A stretch of DNA of 64,000 bases from Bacteroidota bacterium (GTDB lineage Bacteria; Bacteroidota; Rhodothermia; JANXDC01). The stretch spans positions 1,771,549 to 1,835,548 of the forward strand of contig AP024675.1 in the NCBI GenBank assembly GCA_025998875.1. The letters are read 5' to 3'. The position numbers and the translations under genes were made by a program. Below are positions 11,750 to 22,240 of this stretch, in pieces. Under the pieces are notes generated by a model. The model made no database searches and was not told where the DNA came from. It saw only the letters and a list, made by a program, of their open reading frames with translations. Position 1 is the stretch's first letter. The number at the start of each line of letters is the position of its first letter.

Positions 11750-14700
11750 TTGTCGCTGGCCAAGACGCTCAAGATCAAGCGGGATTTTACCCGGATCACG
11801 CTCTCGCTTGCCTCTCCGGAGGCGATTCTGGAGCGCTCCTATGGGGAGGTGCTCAAACCGGAGACCATCAACTACCGGTCCTTTAAGCCCGAAAAAGACG
11901 GACTCTTCTGCGAGAAGATCTTCGGGCCTGTCAAGGACTGGGAGTGCGCCTGCGGTAAGTACAAACGCATCCGCTACAAAGGGATTGTCTGCGACCGCTG
12001 CGGCGTGGAGGTGACGCAGAAGGCCGTGCGCCGGGAGCGCTTCGGACACATCACGCTGGCCGTGCCCGTGGTGCATATCTGGTATTTCCGCTCCATCCCC
12101 AACAAAATCGGCCTGCTGCTCGGGCTCACCTCCAAGGAGGTCGAGCAGATCGTCTACTACGAAAAGTACGTGGTCGTACAGGCCGGCGCCGCACGGCAGT
12201 TTGGCATCGAGGACAAGCAGCTGCTCACCGAGGATGAGTACCTGGAGCTGGTGCAGCAGTTGCCGCGCGAAAACCAGCAGCTCGATGACCAGAACCCGGA
12301 CAAGTTCATCGCCAAGATGGGCGGTGAGGCCATCGAGATGATGCTCAAGCGCATCGATCTGGATGCTCTCTATCAGGAACTGCGCCAACAGGCGATGAAC
12401 GAGACCAGCCAGCAGCGCAAGCGCGAGGCGCTCAAGCGGCTGCAGGTCGTCAACATGTTCCGGGAGGCCAACGAGCGCGTGCCCAATCGGCCGGAGTGGA
12501 TGGTCCTGCGCGTGATCCCGGTCATTCCCCCGGAGCTTCGGCCTCTGGTCCCGCTGGAGGGCGGGCGTTTTGCCACCTCGGATCTCAACGATCTGTACCG
12601 GCGCGTGATCATTCGCAACAACCGGCTAAAGCGCCTCATGGACATCCGCGCTCCGGAGGTGATTTTGCGCAACGAGAAGCGGATGCTTCAGGAGGCCGTC
12701 GATGCGCTCTTTGACAACAGCCGCAAGGGCACGGCGGTCAAGGGCGACTCAAACCGGCCGCTGAAGTCCCTCTCCGATATGCTCAAAGGCAAACAGGGCC
12801 GATTTCGGCAAAACCTGCTGGGCAAGCGGGTCGATTACTCGGGCCGTTCCGTGATCGTCGTGGGTCCGGAGCTTAAGCTGCACGAGTGCGGCCTGCCCAA
12901 GGAGATGGCCATAGAGCTCTTTAAGCCCTTTGTCATCCGCAAGCTCATCGAGCGGGGTATTGTCAAGACCGTCAAAAGCGCCCGTCGCGTCATCGATCGC
13001 CGCGATCCGGTTATCTGGGACATTCTGGAAAAGGTCATCGACGGGCATCCCGTGCTGCTCAACCGCGCCCCCACGCTGCACCGCATCAGCATTCAGGCCT
13101 TCCAGCCTGTCCTCATCGAGGGCAAGGCCATCCAGCTGCATCCGCTCGTGTGTGCGGCTTTCAATGCGGACTTCGACGGGGACCAGATGGCCGTCCACGT
13201 GCCGCTGAGCCACGATGCCTGCCTGGAGGCCATGCTCCTGATGCTCTCCAGCCACAACATCATCAGCCCGGCCAACGGGCAACCCATCGCCGTGCCGAGC
13301 CAAGATATGGTGCTGGGCATGTATTACCTGACCAAGGCCCGGCCGGGGGCGCGGGGCGAGGGGCGGGTCTTCTCCTCTCCGGAAGAGGCCCTCATCGCCT
13401 ATGATCAGGGCGTGGTGGATATGCACGCCCGGGTGAAGGTGCGTCTGGGCCGGGAGCTTGTGGAAACCACCATCGGACGTGTGCTCTTCAACCAGCTCTT
13501 GCCTCCGGAGGTGGGCTTCGTCAACGAGTTGCTCACCAAGAAAAACCTCAAGGACATCATCTATCGGGTCTACAAAGCGTGCGGCATTGCCCGGACGGCG
13601 CAATTCCTCGATGACCTCAAGCAGATGGGGTTTGAAGTGGCCACGCGAGCCGGCATCTCCTTCACGCTCGAGGAGATCATCGTGCCCGAGGAAAAAGAGC
13701 AGATCGTGCAGGAAACGCTGCACGAGGTGGCCGAGATCCGGATGCGTTACGAGATGGGCTTCATCACGGATAACGAGCGCTACAATCAGGTCATCGACGC
13801 CTGGACGCGCGCCATCAACCGGGTCTCGGAAATCCTCTATCGTCGTCTGGCCGAGGACCAGCAGGGCTTCAACGGCATCTTCATGATGCTCGACTCCGGA
13901 GCCCGCGGATCCAAGGACCAGATCAAGCAGCTCGGCGGTATGCGCGGGCTGATGGCCAAGCCGCAGAAGAGCCTGACCGGCGGGGCCGGGGAGATCATCG
14001 AGCACCCCATCATCGCCAACTTCAAGGAAGGCCTCTCCGTGCTGGAGTACTTCATCTCCACGCATGGGGCCCGCAAGGGGCTGGCCGATACGGCGCTCAA
14101 GACGGCCGATGCGGGCTACCTGACACGCCGACTGGTCGATGTGGCCCAGGATGTGGTCGTCACCATGGAGGACTGCGGCACTTTGCGCGGTATTCATATG
14201 ACGGCCCTCAAGGACAACGAGGAGATCGTCGAGCCGCTGGCCGACCGCATCATCGGGCGTGTATCGGTGCACGACGTCTACGATCCCCTCACCGACGAAC
14301 TCATCGTCTCGGCTGGAGAGGAGATCACCGAGGAAATCGCCGACCGGATCGCCAACACCTCCATCGAGATGCTGGAGGTGCGTTCTCCGCTGACCTGCGA
14401 GGCGCCGCGCGGGGTCTGCGCCAAATGCTACGGCCGCAACCTGGCCACAGGCCGCATGGTGCAGATCGGTGAGGCCGTGGGGATCATCGCCGCGCAGTCC
14501 ATCGGCGAGCCCGGCACGCAGCTGACGCTGCGCACCTTCCACGTTGGGGGCACGGCGGCTCGTCTGGAGGCGGAGTCTAACATCAAGGCCAAGTTCTCCG
14601 GCCGGGTGCGCTTCGATAAGATCCGCTACGTGCTCTACGACGACGGGGAGGAAGAACACCAGGTCGTCATCAACCGCGGCGGCCAGATCGAGATCCTCGA

Positions 14701-16021
14701 TGAAAACAACCGCGTAATCTTTACGGCCAACGTGCCCTACGGCTCGGAGTTGCTCGTTGCCGACGGGGCAACCGTAGAGCGAGGTCAGATCCTCTGCCGC
14801 TGGGATCCGTGGAACTCCGTCATCGTCTCCGAGGTCTCCGGAACGGCGGAGTGGCACATGCTCGAGGAGGACGTCACCTACCGCTCCGAGGTCGACGAGC
14901 ATACCGGGCACCGGGATATTACCGTCATCGAGCCCCGGGATAAGACCCTCACGCCCATGATCGTTGTCCGGGGCGAACATGGGGTCAAGGAATATCCCCT
15001 GCCTGTTAAGGCGCGCGTGGTCGTGCAGAACGGCCAGCGTATTCAGGCCGGACAGGTGATCGCCAAGATCCCGCGCGAGACGGTGCGCACCAAGGACATC
15101 ACCGGCGGTTTGCCTCGGGTAATCGACCTCTTCGAAGCCCGTCAGCCGGCTAACCCCGCCATCGTCTCGCACATCGACGGCTTTGTTCGCATGGGCGAGC
15201 GCAAGCGCGGCCAGCAGGAAATCATTATCACGGCCCGGGATGGGCAGGAGGAGCGCCGGTACATGATCCCGCTCTCCCGGCACATCCTGGTTCAGGATGG
15301 GGACTTCGTCAACGCGGGTGATCCGCTCACCGATGGCCCCATCTCCCCGCAGGACATCCTGGATATCAAGGGGCCGGGTGCCGTGCAGGAATACCTGGTC
15401 AACCAGATCCAGGAAGTCTACCGCATGCAGGGCGTCAAAATCGCCGACAAGCACATCGAGATCATCGTCCGGCAGATGATGCAGAAGGTGCAGGTCGAGG
15501 ATCCGGGCGATACGAAGTTCCTGGAAGGCGAGCTGGTCGACCGAACGGCGTTCAACGAGGAGAACGAGTTCATCTACGACAAGCTTGTCGTCGCCGATCC
15601 GGGGGACTCCAACCTGCGTCCGGGGGACATCATCAGCAAGCGCCGGCTTCGGGAGATCAACTCCGAGCTCAAGCGCCAGGATCGCCGCCCTGTGGAAGTG
15701 CGAGAGGCGCGCCCGGCTACTTCAAGGCCCATCCTGCTCGGTATTACGGAGGCCGCGCTCCGCACGCAGAGCTGGGTCTCGGCCGCCTCCTTCCAGGAGA
15801 CCACGCGCGTGCTGGCCGACGCGGCGGTGGCCGCCAAGACGGATCTCCTGCTGGGTCTGAAGGAGAACGTCATCGTGGGCCATCCGATCCCGGCCGGTAC
15901 GGGATGGCGGCCGTTCCGGAACGTGCTGGTCGGATCCAAACGCGAGCTGGAAGCCCTCCGGGAAGGCAGGGCCAGGGTGGTGCCCGGTATGGAAGGTCCT
16001 GGCCCGCTTCCAGCGGGCTGA
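11750..16021 (+). CDS. rpoC: DNA-directed RNA polymerase subunit beta'
   Basis: The beta' subunit, 1423 residues. The N-terminal zinc site [20 protein letters not shown] starts near residue 66. The catalytic magnesium loop NADFDGD is at residues 472-478, and the second zinc cluster ([11 protein letters not shown]) lies near residue 883. It starts at TTG with an AAAGGAGGG ribosome site in front. It is the last gene of the run and is followed by a strong terminator. Confidence 0.99.
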   Translation: MSLAKTLKIKRDFTRITLSLASPEAILERSYGEVLKPETINYRSFKPEKDGLFCEKIFGPVKDWECACGKYKRIRYKGIVCDRCGVEVTQKAVRRERFGHITLAVPVVHIWYFRSIPNKIGLLLGLTSKEVEQIVYYEKYVVVQAGAARQFGIEDKQLLTEDEYLELVQQLPRENQQLDDQNPDKFIAKMGGEAIEMMLKRIDLDALYQELRQQAMNETSQQRKREALKRLQVVNMFREANERVPNRPEWMVLRVIPVIPPELRPLVPLEGGRFATSDLNDLYRRVIIRNNRLKRLMDIRAPEVILRNEKRMLQEAVDALFDNSRKGTAVKGDSNRPLKSLSDMLKGKQGRFRQNLLGKRVDYSGRSVIVVGPELKLHECGLPKEMAIELFKPFVIRKLIERGIVKTVKSARRVIDRRDPVIWDILEKVIDGHPVLLNRAPTLHRISIQAFQPVLIEGKAIQLHPLVCAAFNADFDGDQMAVHVPLSHDACLEAMLLMLSSHNIISPANGQPIAVPSQDMVLGMYYLTKARPGARGEGRVFSSPEEALIAYDQGVVDMHARVKVRLGRELVETTIGRVLFNQLLPPEVGFVNELLTKKNLKDIIYRVYKACGIARTAQFLDDLKQMGFEVATRAGISFTLEEIIVPEEKEQIVQETLHEVAEIRMRYEMGFITDNERYNQVIDAWTRAINRVSEILYRRLAEDQQGFNGIFMMLDSGARGSKDQIKQLGGMRGLMAKPQKSLTGGAGEIIEHPIIANFKEGLSVLEYFISTHGARKGLADTALKTADAGYLTRRLVDVAQDVVVTMEDCGTLRGIHMTALKDNEEIVEPLADRIIGRVSVHDVYDPLTDELIVSAGEEITEEIADRIANTSIEMLEVRSPLTCEAPRGVCAKCYGRNLATGRMVQIGEAVGIIAAQSIGEPGTQLTLRTFHVGGTAARLEAESNIKAKFSGRVRFDKIRYVLYDDGEEEHQVVINRGGQIEILDENNRVIFTANVPYGSELLVADGATVERGQILCRWDPWNSVIVSEVSGTAEWHMLEEDVTYRSEVDEHTGHRDITVIEPRDKTLTPMIVVRGEHGVKEYPLPVKARVVVQNGQRIQAGQVIAKIPRETVRTKDITGGLPRVIDLFEARQPANPAIVSHIDGFVRMGERKRGQQEIIITARDGQEERRYMIPLSRHILVQDGDFVNAGDPLTDGPISPQDILDIKGPGAVQEYLVNQIQEVYRMQGVKIADKHIEIIVRQMMQKVQVEDPGDTKFLEGELVDRTAFNEENEFIYDKLVVADPGDSNLRPGDIISKRRLREINSELKRQDRRPVEVREARPATSRPILLGITEAALRTQSWVSAASFQETTRVLADAAVAAKTDLLLGLKENVIVGHPIPAGTGWRPFRNVLVGSKRELEALREGRARVVPGMEGPGPLPAG

Positions 16022-16042
16022 GCAGAGCGGCTGCCTGCAGAG

Positions 16043-16072
16043 GCCCCTTCCCTGCGCGGGGAAGGGGCTTTT
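16043..16072 (+). terminator. Rho-independent terminator after rpoC
   Basis: GCCCCTTCCC (16043-16052) pairs with GGGAAGGGGC (16059-16068) and is followed by TTTTGCTT. It lies 22 bases after the rpoC stop and before the convergent sugar-nucleotide reductase gene. Confidence 0.9.
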
Positions 16073-16090
16073 GCTTCTCCGCAGGGGCGT

Positions 16091-17029
16091 CTAACGGATG
16101 TCGACCTCGATTTGCTGACGTAGCTCCCGAAGGGCTTCCCGCAGGGGGCGAGGTCGATAGCCCAGCTCCGTCTCCGCCTTCAGAATAATAAAGCCCGTGC
16201 GGGACGGTCTGCGGGCCGGCTGGCCGAGTTCCTCGGAGGTACACGGCTGGATCTGATCCGGATCCAGCTCGAAGACCTCCGCGATCTGCCGGGCAAATTC
16301 GTAAATGCTCACCAGCTCCCGACCCGAAAGGTGGTAGATACCGGAGGCGTTGCGGCGCACCAGCTGCTCGATGCCGCGGGCCAGGTCGACGTTGTACGTC
16401 GGGGTGCGATACTGATCCACGACCACCCGGACCCGTTCGCCCCGACGGAGCCGGTCGAGGAGCCAGAGGGCGAAGTTCGGTCGGTTGACGTTGCGCGCCG
16501 TGCCATACAGGAGTGCGGTGCGCACAATGGCCCAGTTGAGGAGGCTGGCGCGAACCTCGTTTTCGGCCGTGAGCTTGCTGGCCCCGTAGTAGTTGACGGG
16601 GTTGGGCAGATCATCCTCCCGATAGGGCCCGTTCTGGCCGTCGAATACGAAGTCCGTCGACAGGAAAACGAGCTTGCTATCGTAGCGCTCACAGGCGCGG
16701 ATGATGTACTGCGTGGCCTGCACGTTCGTGCGCCAGCACAGAGCGCGCTCCCGTTCGCAGGCGTCCACGTTGGTCATGGCCGCCGCGTGGATGACCACAT
16801 GGGGCGTGAAATCCGCAAAAAGCCCTTCGATGTCAGCGCGCCGGAGGATGTCAAGCCGCACATAGCCCGCGCTCAGGTTCCCAAAGCGGGGGCGCTCATC
16901 TCGCCCGGTGGCCAGAACGTCGTATCGTCCGTAGCGGGAGAACTCCTCCACCAGGCGCTGTCCCAGCAACCCGTTGGCTCCGGTGATCAGCACCCGAAGG
17001 GGGAGGATATCGCCAAAGGGCGGACTCAT
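16091..17029 (-). CDS. SDR-family sugar-nucleotide reductase (RmlD-like)
   Basis: This 312-residue extended short-chain dehydrogenase resembles dTDP-4-dehydrorhamnose reductase (RmlD). The NAD(P) loop reads TGANGLLGQ (residues 17-25), [11 protein letters not shown] is the family's THVD-like stretch, and YYGASK is the catalytic YxxxK. Its start overlaps the hisF stop as ATGA, so it is translationally coupled to the histidine genes although it is not a histidine enzyme. The natural substrate is uncertain. RmlD-like is the nearest description, and another sugar nucleotide or a MAT2B-like role remains possible. Confidence 0.75.
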   Translation of the reverse strand: MSPPFGDILPLRVLITGANGLLGQRLVEEFSRYGRYDVLATGRDERPRFGNLSAGYVRLDILRRADIEGLFADFTPHVVIHAAAMTNVDACERERALCWRTNVQATQYIIRACERYDSKLVFLSTDFVFDGQNGPYREDDLPNPVNYYGASKLTAENEVRASLLNWAIVRTALLYGTARNVNRPNFALWLLDRLRRGERVRVVVDQYRTPTYNVDLARGIEQLVRRNASGIYHLSGRELVSIYEFARQIAEVFELDPDQIQPCTSEELGQPARRPSRTGFIILKAETELGYRPRPLREALRELRQQIEVDIR

Positions 17030-17805
17030 GGCCTCTCCGTACCTGCAGGCAGGCGCATGGGGATACCGTGTTCGGCTAGGTAGCGCTTGACCTCCGCGAT
17101 GCGATAGTGCCGGAAGTGAAACATGGAGGCGGCCAGCACGGCATCGGCCCCGCCCTCCCGGAAGGCGGCCAGCAGATGTTCCGGTCGACCAGCCCCGCCG
17201 CTGGCGATGATGGGTACCGAAACACGTGCGGCAAGACTGCGCAGGAGTTCGAGGTCATATCCTGAGCGCGTACCGTCCTGATCCATCGAGGTCACAAGCA
17301 GCTCTCCGGCCCCGAGTTGGACGGCCTCTTCGGCCCATGCCAGCGCATCGCGGCCCGTGGGACGGCGCCCGCCGTGGGAGTATACCTCCCATCCCCCTTC
17401 GGGACGACGACGAGCATCGATGGCCACGACAATGCACTGAGCACCGAAGGCCTCAGCGCCCTCGGCGATCAGCCTCGGGCGCAGTAGCGCGGCTGTGTTC
17501 AGGCTGACCTTATCGGCACCGGCGTGCAACAGGTTCCGGATATCGGAGAGGGATCGGATCCCACCCCCCACGGTCAGAGGGATAAAAACCCCCTCCGCGG
17601 TGCGCCGCACCACATCCAGAATCGTGCCCCGATCCTCGGCAGAGGCCGTGATGTCGAGAAACACCAATTCATCTGCGCCTTCGGCATCATACCAACGGGC
17701 GTGCGCGACCGGGTCGCCCACCTCGAGCAGGTTTTCAAAACGCACACCTTTGACCACCCGGCCTCCGGCCACATCCAGACAGGGGATAATGCGTTTTGTG
17801 AGCAT
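17026..17805 (-). CDS. hisF: Imidazole glycerol phosphate synthase, cyclase subunit
   Basis: HisF, 259 residues, makes IGP and AICAR from PRFAR using ammonia channelled from HisH. It is a TIM barrel starting [12 protein letters not shown] with the first catalytic Asp at position 11, a second in VVAIDARR, and phosphate-binding GGGI and ASGGAG loops. An upstream in-frame ATG is rejected because MLTKRI is the normal family start and lies on the hisA stop (TGATG). Confidence 0.97.
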   Translation of the reverse strand: MLTKRIIPCLDVAGGRVVKGVRFENLLEVGDPVAHARWYDAEGADELVFLDITASAEDRGTILDVVRRTAEGVFIPLTVGGGIRSLSDIRNLLHAGADKVSLNTAALLRPRLIAEGAEAFGAQCIVVAIDARRRPEGGWEVYSHGGRRPTGRDALAWAEEAVQLGAGELLVTSMDQDGTRSGYDLELLRSLAARVSVPIIASGGAGRPEHLLAAFREGGADAVLAASMFHFRHYRIAEVKRYLAEHGIPMRLPAGTERP

Positions 17806-18587
17806 CAGTCCGCCTGGCGCAATCGTGCCGTGGAAAAACAGCTCAGGTCCACTTCCTCTTTGTAATGCACACACCAGAGCTCCTGACAGGGGAAGCGCCC
17901 CTCATAGAGGGCCCGTCCAATGATGACCGAGTCCACCCCGAGGGGCTCCAGCCGCTGCAGGGCCAGTAGATCCCGATACCGGGATACCCCTCCGGAGGCC
18001 GTCACCCGGAGGCCTGTTTCCTCAGCCAGCCTGCGCAGCGCCGGAATATTGGGTCCACGCAGGGTGCCGTCCCGGGTGATGTCCGTAAAGATCACCCGGC
18101 GTATGCCCAGTGCTTTTACCTGCCGGGCCAGCTCTAGCACCCGACGCCCGGATCCGGACCGCCATCCCCGCGTACGAACGCGCCCTCCGCGCGCATCCAG
18201 GCTTACGACCACGTGCGAGGGGCCGAAGTCCTCCACCAGCCGGCCTACCAGTTCAGGATCTTCGACTACCACTGTGCCCAGCACGATGCGATAGACCCCG
18301 ATATCCAGCAGGCGCCGGGCATCGGCGTATGTGCGGATCCCGCCGCCGACTTGAACCGGAATGTCCACGGCCCTGGTGATGGCCTCGATCGCCGAAAGGT
18401 TCACGGGCCGGCCCTCGAGGGCGCCGTCCAGATCGACCAGGTGCAGTACCCGGGCATTCTGCACGCGCCACAGCCGGGCGGTTTTGACCGGATCCTCGAA
18501 GTAGACGGTCTCCGTCTCAAAGCGGCCCTGCACCAGACGCACACAGCGGCCCTCTTTGATGTCGATAGCGGGGATGATGAGGATCAT
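17805..18587 (-). CDS. hisA: Phosphoribosylformimino-AICAR-phosphate isomerase
   Basis: HisA, 260 residues, is a TIM-barrel isomerase that converts ProFAR to PRFAR. The N-terminal [11 protein letters not shown] carries the catalytic Asp at about residue 9, and FTDITRDGT carries the second. The phosphate loops VQVGGGIR and TASGGVS are present. The C-terminal tail after the last helix is about 25 residues longer than I would expect. It sits 93 bases after hisH, in which I see no further gene. Confidence 0.96.
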   Translation of the reverse strand: MILIIPAIDIKEGRCVRLVQGRFETETVYFEDPVKTARLWRVQNARVLHLVDLDGALEGRPVNLSAIEAITRAVDIPVQVGGGIRTYADARRLLDIGVYRIVLGTVVVEDPELVGRLVEDFGPSHVVVSLDARGGRVRTRGWRSGSGRRVLELARQVKALGIRRVIFTDITRDGTLRGPNIPALRRLAEETGLRVTASGGVSRYRDLLALQRLEPLGVDSVIIGRALYEGRFPCQELWCVHYKEEVDLSCFSTARLRQAD

Positions 18588-18680
18588 AGGGCTTCATCCT
18601 GTTCAGTCCGGGTCGGGATAGGCCGTCCCGGGGGCATCCCATACAAAGAGAGTCGGGGAGAAGAAGTTCCCCGCGTCGAT

Positions 18681-19283
18681 TCATGGCCTCCAGCGGGCGA
18701 AGTTTTCCAGCAGCCGCAGGCCAGCCGACTGGCTTTTTTCGGGGTGAAACTGCACGGCCAGCACGTTCTCCCATCCCACCACAGCCGGGAAACGCACCCC
18801 GTATTCGCTCCGGGCGACCACGTACGGGTCCGGGCAGTGGGCGTAGTAGCTGTGCACAAAATAGAAATGGGTGCCGGGGGGTATACCGGTGAACAGAGGG
18901 TTGGGGCGATCGGGATAGACCGCATTCCAGCCGATATGGGGGATTTTGAGCCCATCAGGAAAGCGCACCACGCAACCGGGAAGCAGGCCGAGGCCCTTAT
19001 GCTGGCCGTGCTCTTCGGATCGCTCGAAGAGCAGCTGAAGGCCCACGCAGATGCCCAGCAGGGGGCGTCCGGCCCGTATGGCCTCCTGCAGGGGATCGAG
19101 CAGATCCCGATCGCTCAGCGCCGCCATGCATCGAGCGAAGGCCCCCACACCGGGCAACAGGAGCCGCTCGGCGCGGGCGATCCGGTCCGGATCTCCGGTG
19201 CGGCACACCCGCACGCCAAGGGCGGAGAAAGCCTTCTCCACACTGTACAGGTTTCCGATCCCGTAGTCGATGATCGTCACCAT
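18681..19283 (-). CDS. hisH: Imidazole glycerol phosphate synthase, glutaminase subunit
   Basis: HisH, 200 residues, is a class I glutamine amidotransferase that feeds ammonia to HisF. The catalytic triad is visible: Cys79 in LGICVGLQLLF, and His180 and Glu182 in FHPEKS. The ATG follows directly on the hisB TAG, so the two are probably coupled. Confidence 0.97.
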   Translation of the reverse strand: MVTIIDYGIGNLYSVEKAFSALGVRVCRTGDPDRIARAERLLLPGVGAFARCMAALSDRDLLDPLQEAIRAGRPLLGICVGLQLLFERSEEHGQHKGLGLLPGCVVRFPDGLKIPHIGWNAVYPDRPNPLFTGIPPGTHFYFVHSYYAHCPDPYVVARSEYGVRFPAVVGWENVLAVQFHPEKSQSAGLRLLENFARWRP

Positions 19284-19868
19284 CTACAGGGAACCCTTCG
19301 TGCTCGGTATGCCCCCCTGACGGGAGTCTATGGAGATGGCCATGCGCAGGGCCCGGGCCACGGCCTTAAAGAGGGCCTCGATCTGATGATGCGTGTTCTC
19401 CCCGTAAAGCAGGCTCAGATGCAGGTTCATGCGGGCCGCGTCGGCGAAGGAATAGAAGAAATGGGGAACCAGTTCCACGGGCAGATCCCCCACGCGCAGG
19501 TCTGAGAAGCGGGCCTCACAGCGGAAATAGAAACGCCCGCTCAGATCGACCACGGCCCGGGCCAGGACGTCGTCCATGGGCACGTAGGCGTATCCGTAGC
19601 GTACGATGCCCCGTTTATCGCCCAGCGCCTGGCGGAAGGCCTCCCCCAGCCCGATGCCCACGTCCTCTATGGTGTGGTGCGCATCTACGTGCAGATCGCC
19701 GCGACAGCGCAGCTCCATGTCGAAGAGGCCGTGGTGGCACCAGAGCGCGAGCATATGATCAAAAAAGCCCACCCCCGTGGCCCCATCCCAACGGCCGGAG
19801 CCATCGAGCAGGAGCCTGATCTCGACATCCGTTTCTGCGGTCGTGCGATGTACCCTGGCCTCGCGCAT
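19284..19868 (-). CDS. hisB: Imidazoleglycerol-phosphate dehydratase
   Basis: HisB here is the dehydratase alone, 194 residues, without the histidinol-phosphatase domain fused to it in enterobacteria. The two metal-binding signatures are DAHHTIED and GENTHHQIEA. The start at MREARVHRTTAETD is the family start. A longer in-frame extension upstream has no homology I can recognise. No ribosome site precedes the ATG, and a TATATTTG box ends 7 bases before it. It heads hisBHAF. Confidence 0.96.
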   Translation of the reverse strand: MREARVHRTTAETDVEIRLLLDGSGRWDGATGVGFFDHMLALWCHHGLFDMELRCRGDLHVDAHHTIEDVGIGLGEAFRQALGDKRGIVRYGYAYVPMDDVLARAVVDLSGRFYFRCEARFSDLRVGDLPVELVPHFFYSFADAARMNLHLSLLYGENTHHQIEALFKAVARALRMAISIDSRQGGIPSTKGSL

Positions 19869-19875
19869 GGCCAGG

Positions 19876-19883
19876 CAAATATA
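19876..19883 (-). promoter_or_regulatory. Candidate -7 element for hisB (possibly leaderless message)
   Basis: On the minus strand TATATTTG matches TAnnTTTG exactly and ends 7 bases before the hisB ATG, so transcription would begin at or just before the start codon. No TTG lies 20-21 bases upstream, so the evidence is only half of a promoter. Confidence 0.3.
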
Positions 19884-19910
19884 CGGGGCCGGACAGAAAA
19901 CCTGCGCCGC

Positions 19911-19947
19911 ACAAACAACAAGGCCCGGAGCTGGATGGCCCCGGGCC
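19911..19947 (-). terminator. Terminator after the ferritin-like gene
   Basis: On the minus strand GGCCCGG and CCGGGCC form a 7-base-pair stem around 12 bases, followed by the T-rich TTGTTGTTTG. It separates the parA-sppA-ferritin run from the his genes. Confidence 0.6.
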
Positions 19948-19968
19948 GAAAAAGCCATCGGATGGGGC

Positions 19969-20409
19969 TCAGTACGGCCAGTTTTCCAGCATCTGGCGCA
20001 CCTCGTCGTGGTGCACCTGTTCCTCGGCGATGATGTTTTCAAGCTGTACCACGAGGGCGATGTCGCCCAGCTCCTGGGCCTGCAGGCGCCGCTCTTTGTA
20101 GCGTTCGATCGTTTCCCGCTCCGCCTGGAGCACGTTCTCCAGCATCCGTTTGGGATCGCGCGTCAGCTCGAAGGGGGGCACCGTGGTGGTGGGGGTGCCG
20201 CCGAGCGCGGCGATCTTGTCGGCCAGGACCTGAGCATGCCCCAGTTCCTCGGTGATCTCTCCGGAGAAGAACTCGCGCAACTCCGAGCGCATGGGCCCGG
20301 TGACTAGGCTGGCGTAGAGCCGGTACATCATAATGGCCTGGAACTCGTGTGCGAGATCCCTGTTGAGCCCTTCGAGCAGGGTTTGCAGCGTGATGGGTTT
20401 TTGGCTCAT
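19969..20409 (-). CDS. Ferritin-like diiron protein
   Basis: This 146-residue four-helix protein looks like a small bacterioferritin or related ferritin-like protein. Metal-ligand stretches are ELGHAQ preceded by GEITE (helix 2), ERETIERYKER (helix 3) and EEQVHHDE (helix 4), with HEFQAIMMY in helix 1. It probably stores or oxidises iron, but Dps-like or other ferritin-like roles cannot be excluded. It lies 58 bases after sppA and is followed by a terminator. Confidence 0.8.
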   Translation of the reverse strand: MSQKPITLQTLLEGLNRDLAHEFQAIMMYRLYASLVTGPMRSELREFFSGEITEELGHAQVLADKIAALGGTPTTTVPPFELTRDPKRMLENVLQAERETIERYKERRLQAQELGDIALVVQLENIIAEEQVHHDEVRQMLENWPY

Positions 20410-20467
20410 CGCTTCTCTCCTGTATGGGTTGAGTTATGCAAACGGCTTTCCAGGGGGTAAGTTCCAG

Positions 20468-22225
20468 CTAACGCACCTGTAGCCGGAACGGCCACCACGC
20501 CCATAGCCAGGATTCCTTCTGCAGATCCTGATAAGCGCGCCAGCCGCTCTGCAGGGAGTGGAAAGGGAGCCGGAAGCGGGCCGATAGCCGTTCCAGTACA
20601 TGCTCTAGCAGGGATCGGGGGGTGGGGTAGGGCTTCAGGCGTACCCGCTCAGGGTCGAGCCCCGCCCGCCGACACAGCATCTGGAGGGCCACATCGAACC
20701 CTCCAAGGGTATCGACAAGCCCCAGCCGGTAGGCGTCGCGTCCGCTCCAGACGCGACCTCCGGCCAGGGGCGCAATCTCCTCTACGGAACGCCCTCGGCC
20801 TGCGGAGACGCGCCGCAGAAAAGTGCCGTAGATGCGTTCGATCTCCGCCTCGATCCACCGGCGTTCTTCAGCCCGCAGGGGGCGCAACCCGGAGTTCCAG
20901 TCCGCATACGGGGCCGTTTTGACCGTATCCGTGGTGATGCCCAGCTTCTGCTCCAGAAACGGGGCGGCGTTAACACGCAGGCCGAATACCCCGATGGAGC
21001 CCGTAATGGAAGTGGGGTCGGCCACGATCGTATCGGCGCCCACGGCCAGGTAATAGCCTCCGGAGGCGGCTACTCCGGAGAGGGAGGCCACAATGGGCTT
21101 TTTGCGGCCCAGTTCCCGGATGGCGTGCCACATGACATCGCATGCCGGGGCGCTGCCCCCCGGGCTGTCGATGCGCAGAAGAACGGCCTTCACCGTGCGA
21201 TCCTCTCCGATCCGGTGCAGGGTGCGCAGGAAGCTCTCCGACCCCAGCGTAGCTTCCCCGGAGAGGGGATCGACCCCGCTTTCTCCGGACACAAGGGTTC
21301 CTGTGGCGTATACCACGGCCACGGCCTCCGGCCCTTTGCGTTCCGGATTGGGGAGTCGTGCGTATTGAGAGGCCTCGACAAGGGGCAGGCGACGCCCTTC
21401 AGAGAGCCCCAGACGCCGCCGCAGGAGGGCCTCGAGCTCCTCTTTGTAGGCCAGCCCATCGAGCAGTCCCAGCGCGTGGGCCTGGGCCGTGGAACGTATT
21501 CTGGCCGTGTTCCGCCACAGGAGCAGGGAATCGCGCGCGACCCGCCGGCTTCTGGATACCTCCTCGAGCAGAACCTCATCGAAGACGTTCAGCAGGGCGC
21601 TGAGCTGTTGCCGGTTTTCTGTGCTCAGGTTGCGTCGAGTGAACGGCTCCACGGCCCCTTTGTAGGCCCCCGCTCGAATGGTCTCTACCTGGATGCCGAG
21701 CCGATCGAGTGTGCCCTTGAAGAAAAAGGTCTGGGCATAGAGGCCATCCCATTCGAAGAAACCCTCCGGAGGGCCGAAGAGGCTATCGGCGGCCGTGGCC
21801 ACGTAGTAGGCGGCTTCGGAGAAGCCATCGGGCCCTGAGTAGGCTATGACGTACTTGCCCGCCCGGCGCAGGCGTTCCAGCAACCGACGTGCTTCCGTTA
21901 GACGTGCCCAATCGGCCTGCAGGTCTCCGAGTTGTACCCAGACCGCCTGAATCCGCCTGTCCGAAGCGGCCACCTCGACGATGTGCCGCAGGCTCCATAG
22001 CGTCAGGGCTCCCTCGAGGCCCGAAGCCAGGCCGAGCAGCGGGTCCTCGGGTCGGTGCTCCCACAGGGGACCGGAGAGGGGAAGGTAGAGGACCGCTTGT
22101 TCGGGCACATGGGGCAGGGAGGGCCTTCCGAGCCAGCTCAGGATACCGATCAGGAGCCCGAACAGAAGGCCAATGGCCAGCAGTACCCCCACAATAACAG
22201 CCAGAAGGATCTTGACAAAGCGCAT
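20468..22225 (-). CDS. sppA: Signal peptide peptidase SppA, long form
   Basis: SppA, 585 residues, degrades cleaved signal peptides and is anchored in the inner membrane by one N-terminal helix (residues 5-33). It is the tandem 67-kDa form: the N-terminal repeat supplies Lys189 in AGAYKGAVEP, and the C-terminal repeat supplies Ser388 in GVAASGGYYLA, matching the Lys/Ser dyad of E. coli SppA. It follows the DUF3078 gene by 15 bases, in one run with parAB. Confidence 0.95.
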   Translation of the reverse strand: MRFVKILLAVIVGVLLAIGLLFGLLIGILSWLGRPSLPHVPEQAVLYLPLSGPLWEHRPEDPLLGLASGLEGALTLWSLRHIVEVAASDRRIQAVWVQLGDLQADWARLTEARRLLERLRRAGKYVIAYSGPDGFSEAAYYVATAADSLFGPPEGFFEWDGLYAQTFFFKGTLDRLGIQVETIRAGAYKGAVEPFTRRNLSTENRQQLSALLNVFDEVLLEEVSRSRRVARDSLLLWRNTARIRSTAQAHALGLLDGLAYKEELEALLRRRLGLSEGRRLPLVEASQYARLPNPERKGPEAVAVVYATGTLVSGESGVDPLSGEATLGSESFLRTLHRIGEDRTVKAVLLRIDSPGGSAPACDVMWHAIRELGRKKPIVASLSGVAASGGYYLAVGADTIVADPTSITGSIGVFGLRVNAAPFLEQKLGITTDTVKTAPYADWNSGLRPLRAEERRWIEAEIERIYGTFLRRVSAGRGRSVEEIAPLAGGRVWSGRDAYRLGLVDTLGGFDVALQMLCRRAGLDPERVRLKPYPTPRSLLEHVLERLSARFRLPFHSLQSGWRAYQDLQKESWLWAWWPFRLQVR

Positions 22226-22240
22226 TGTGGCCTCCCGATC

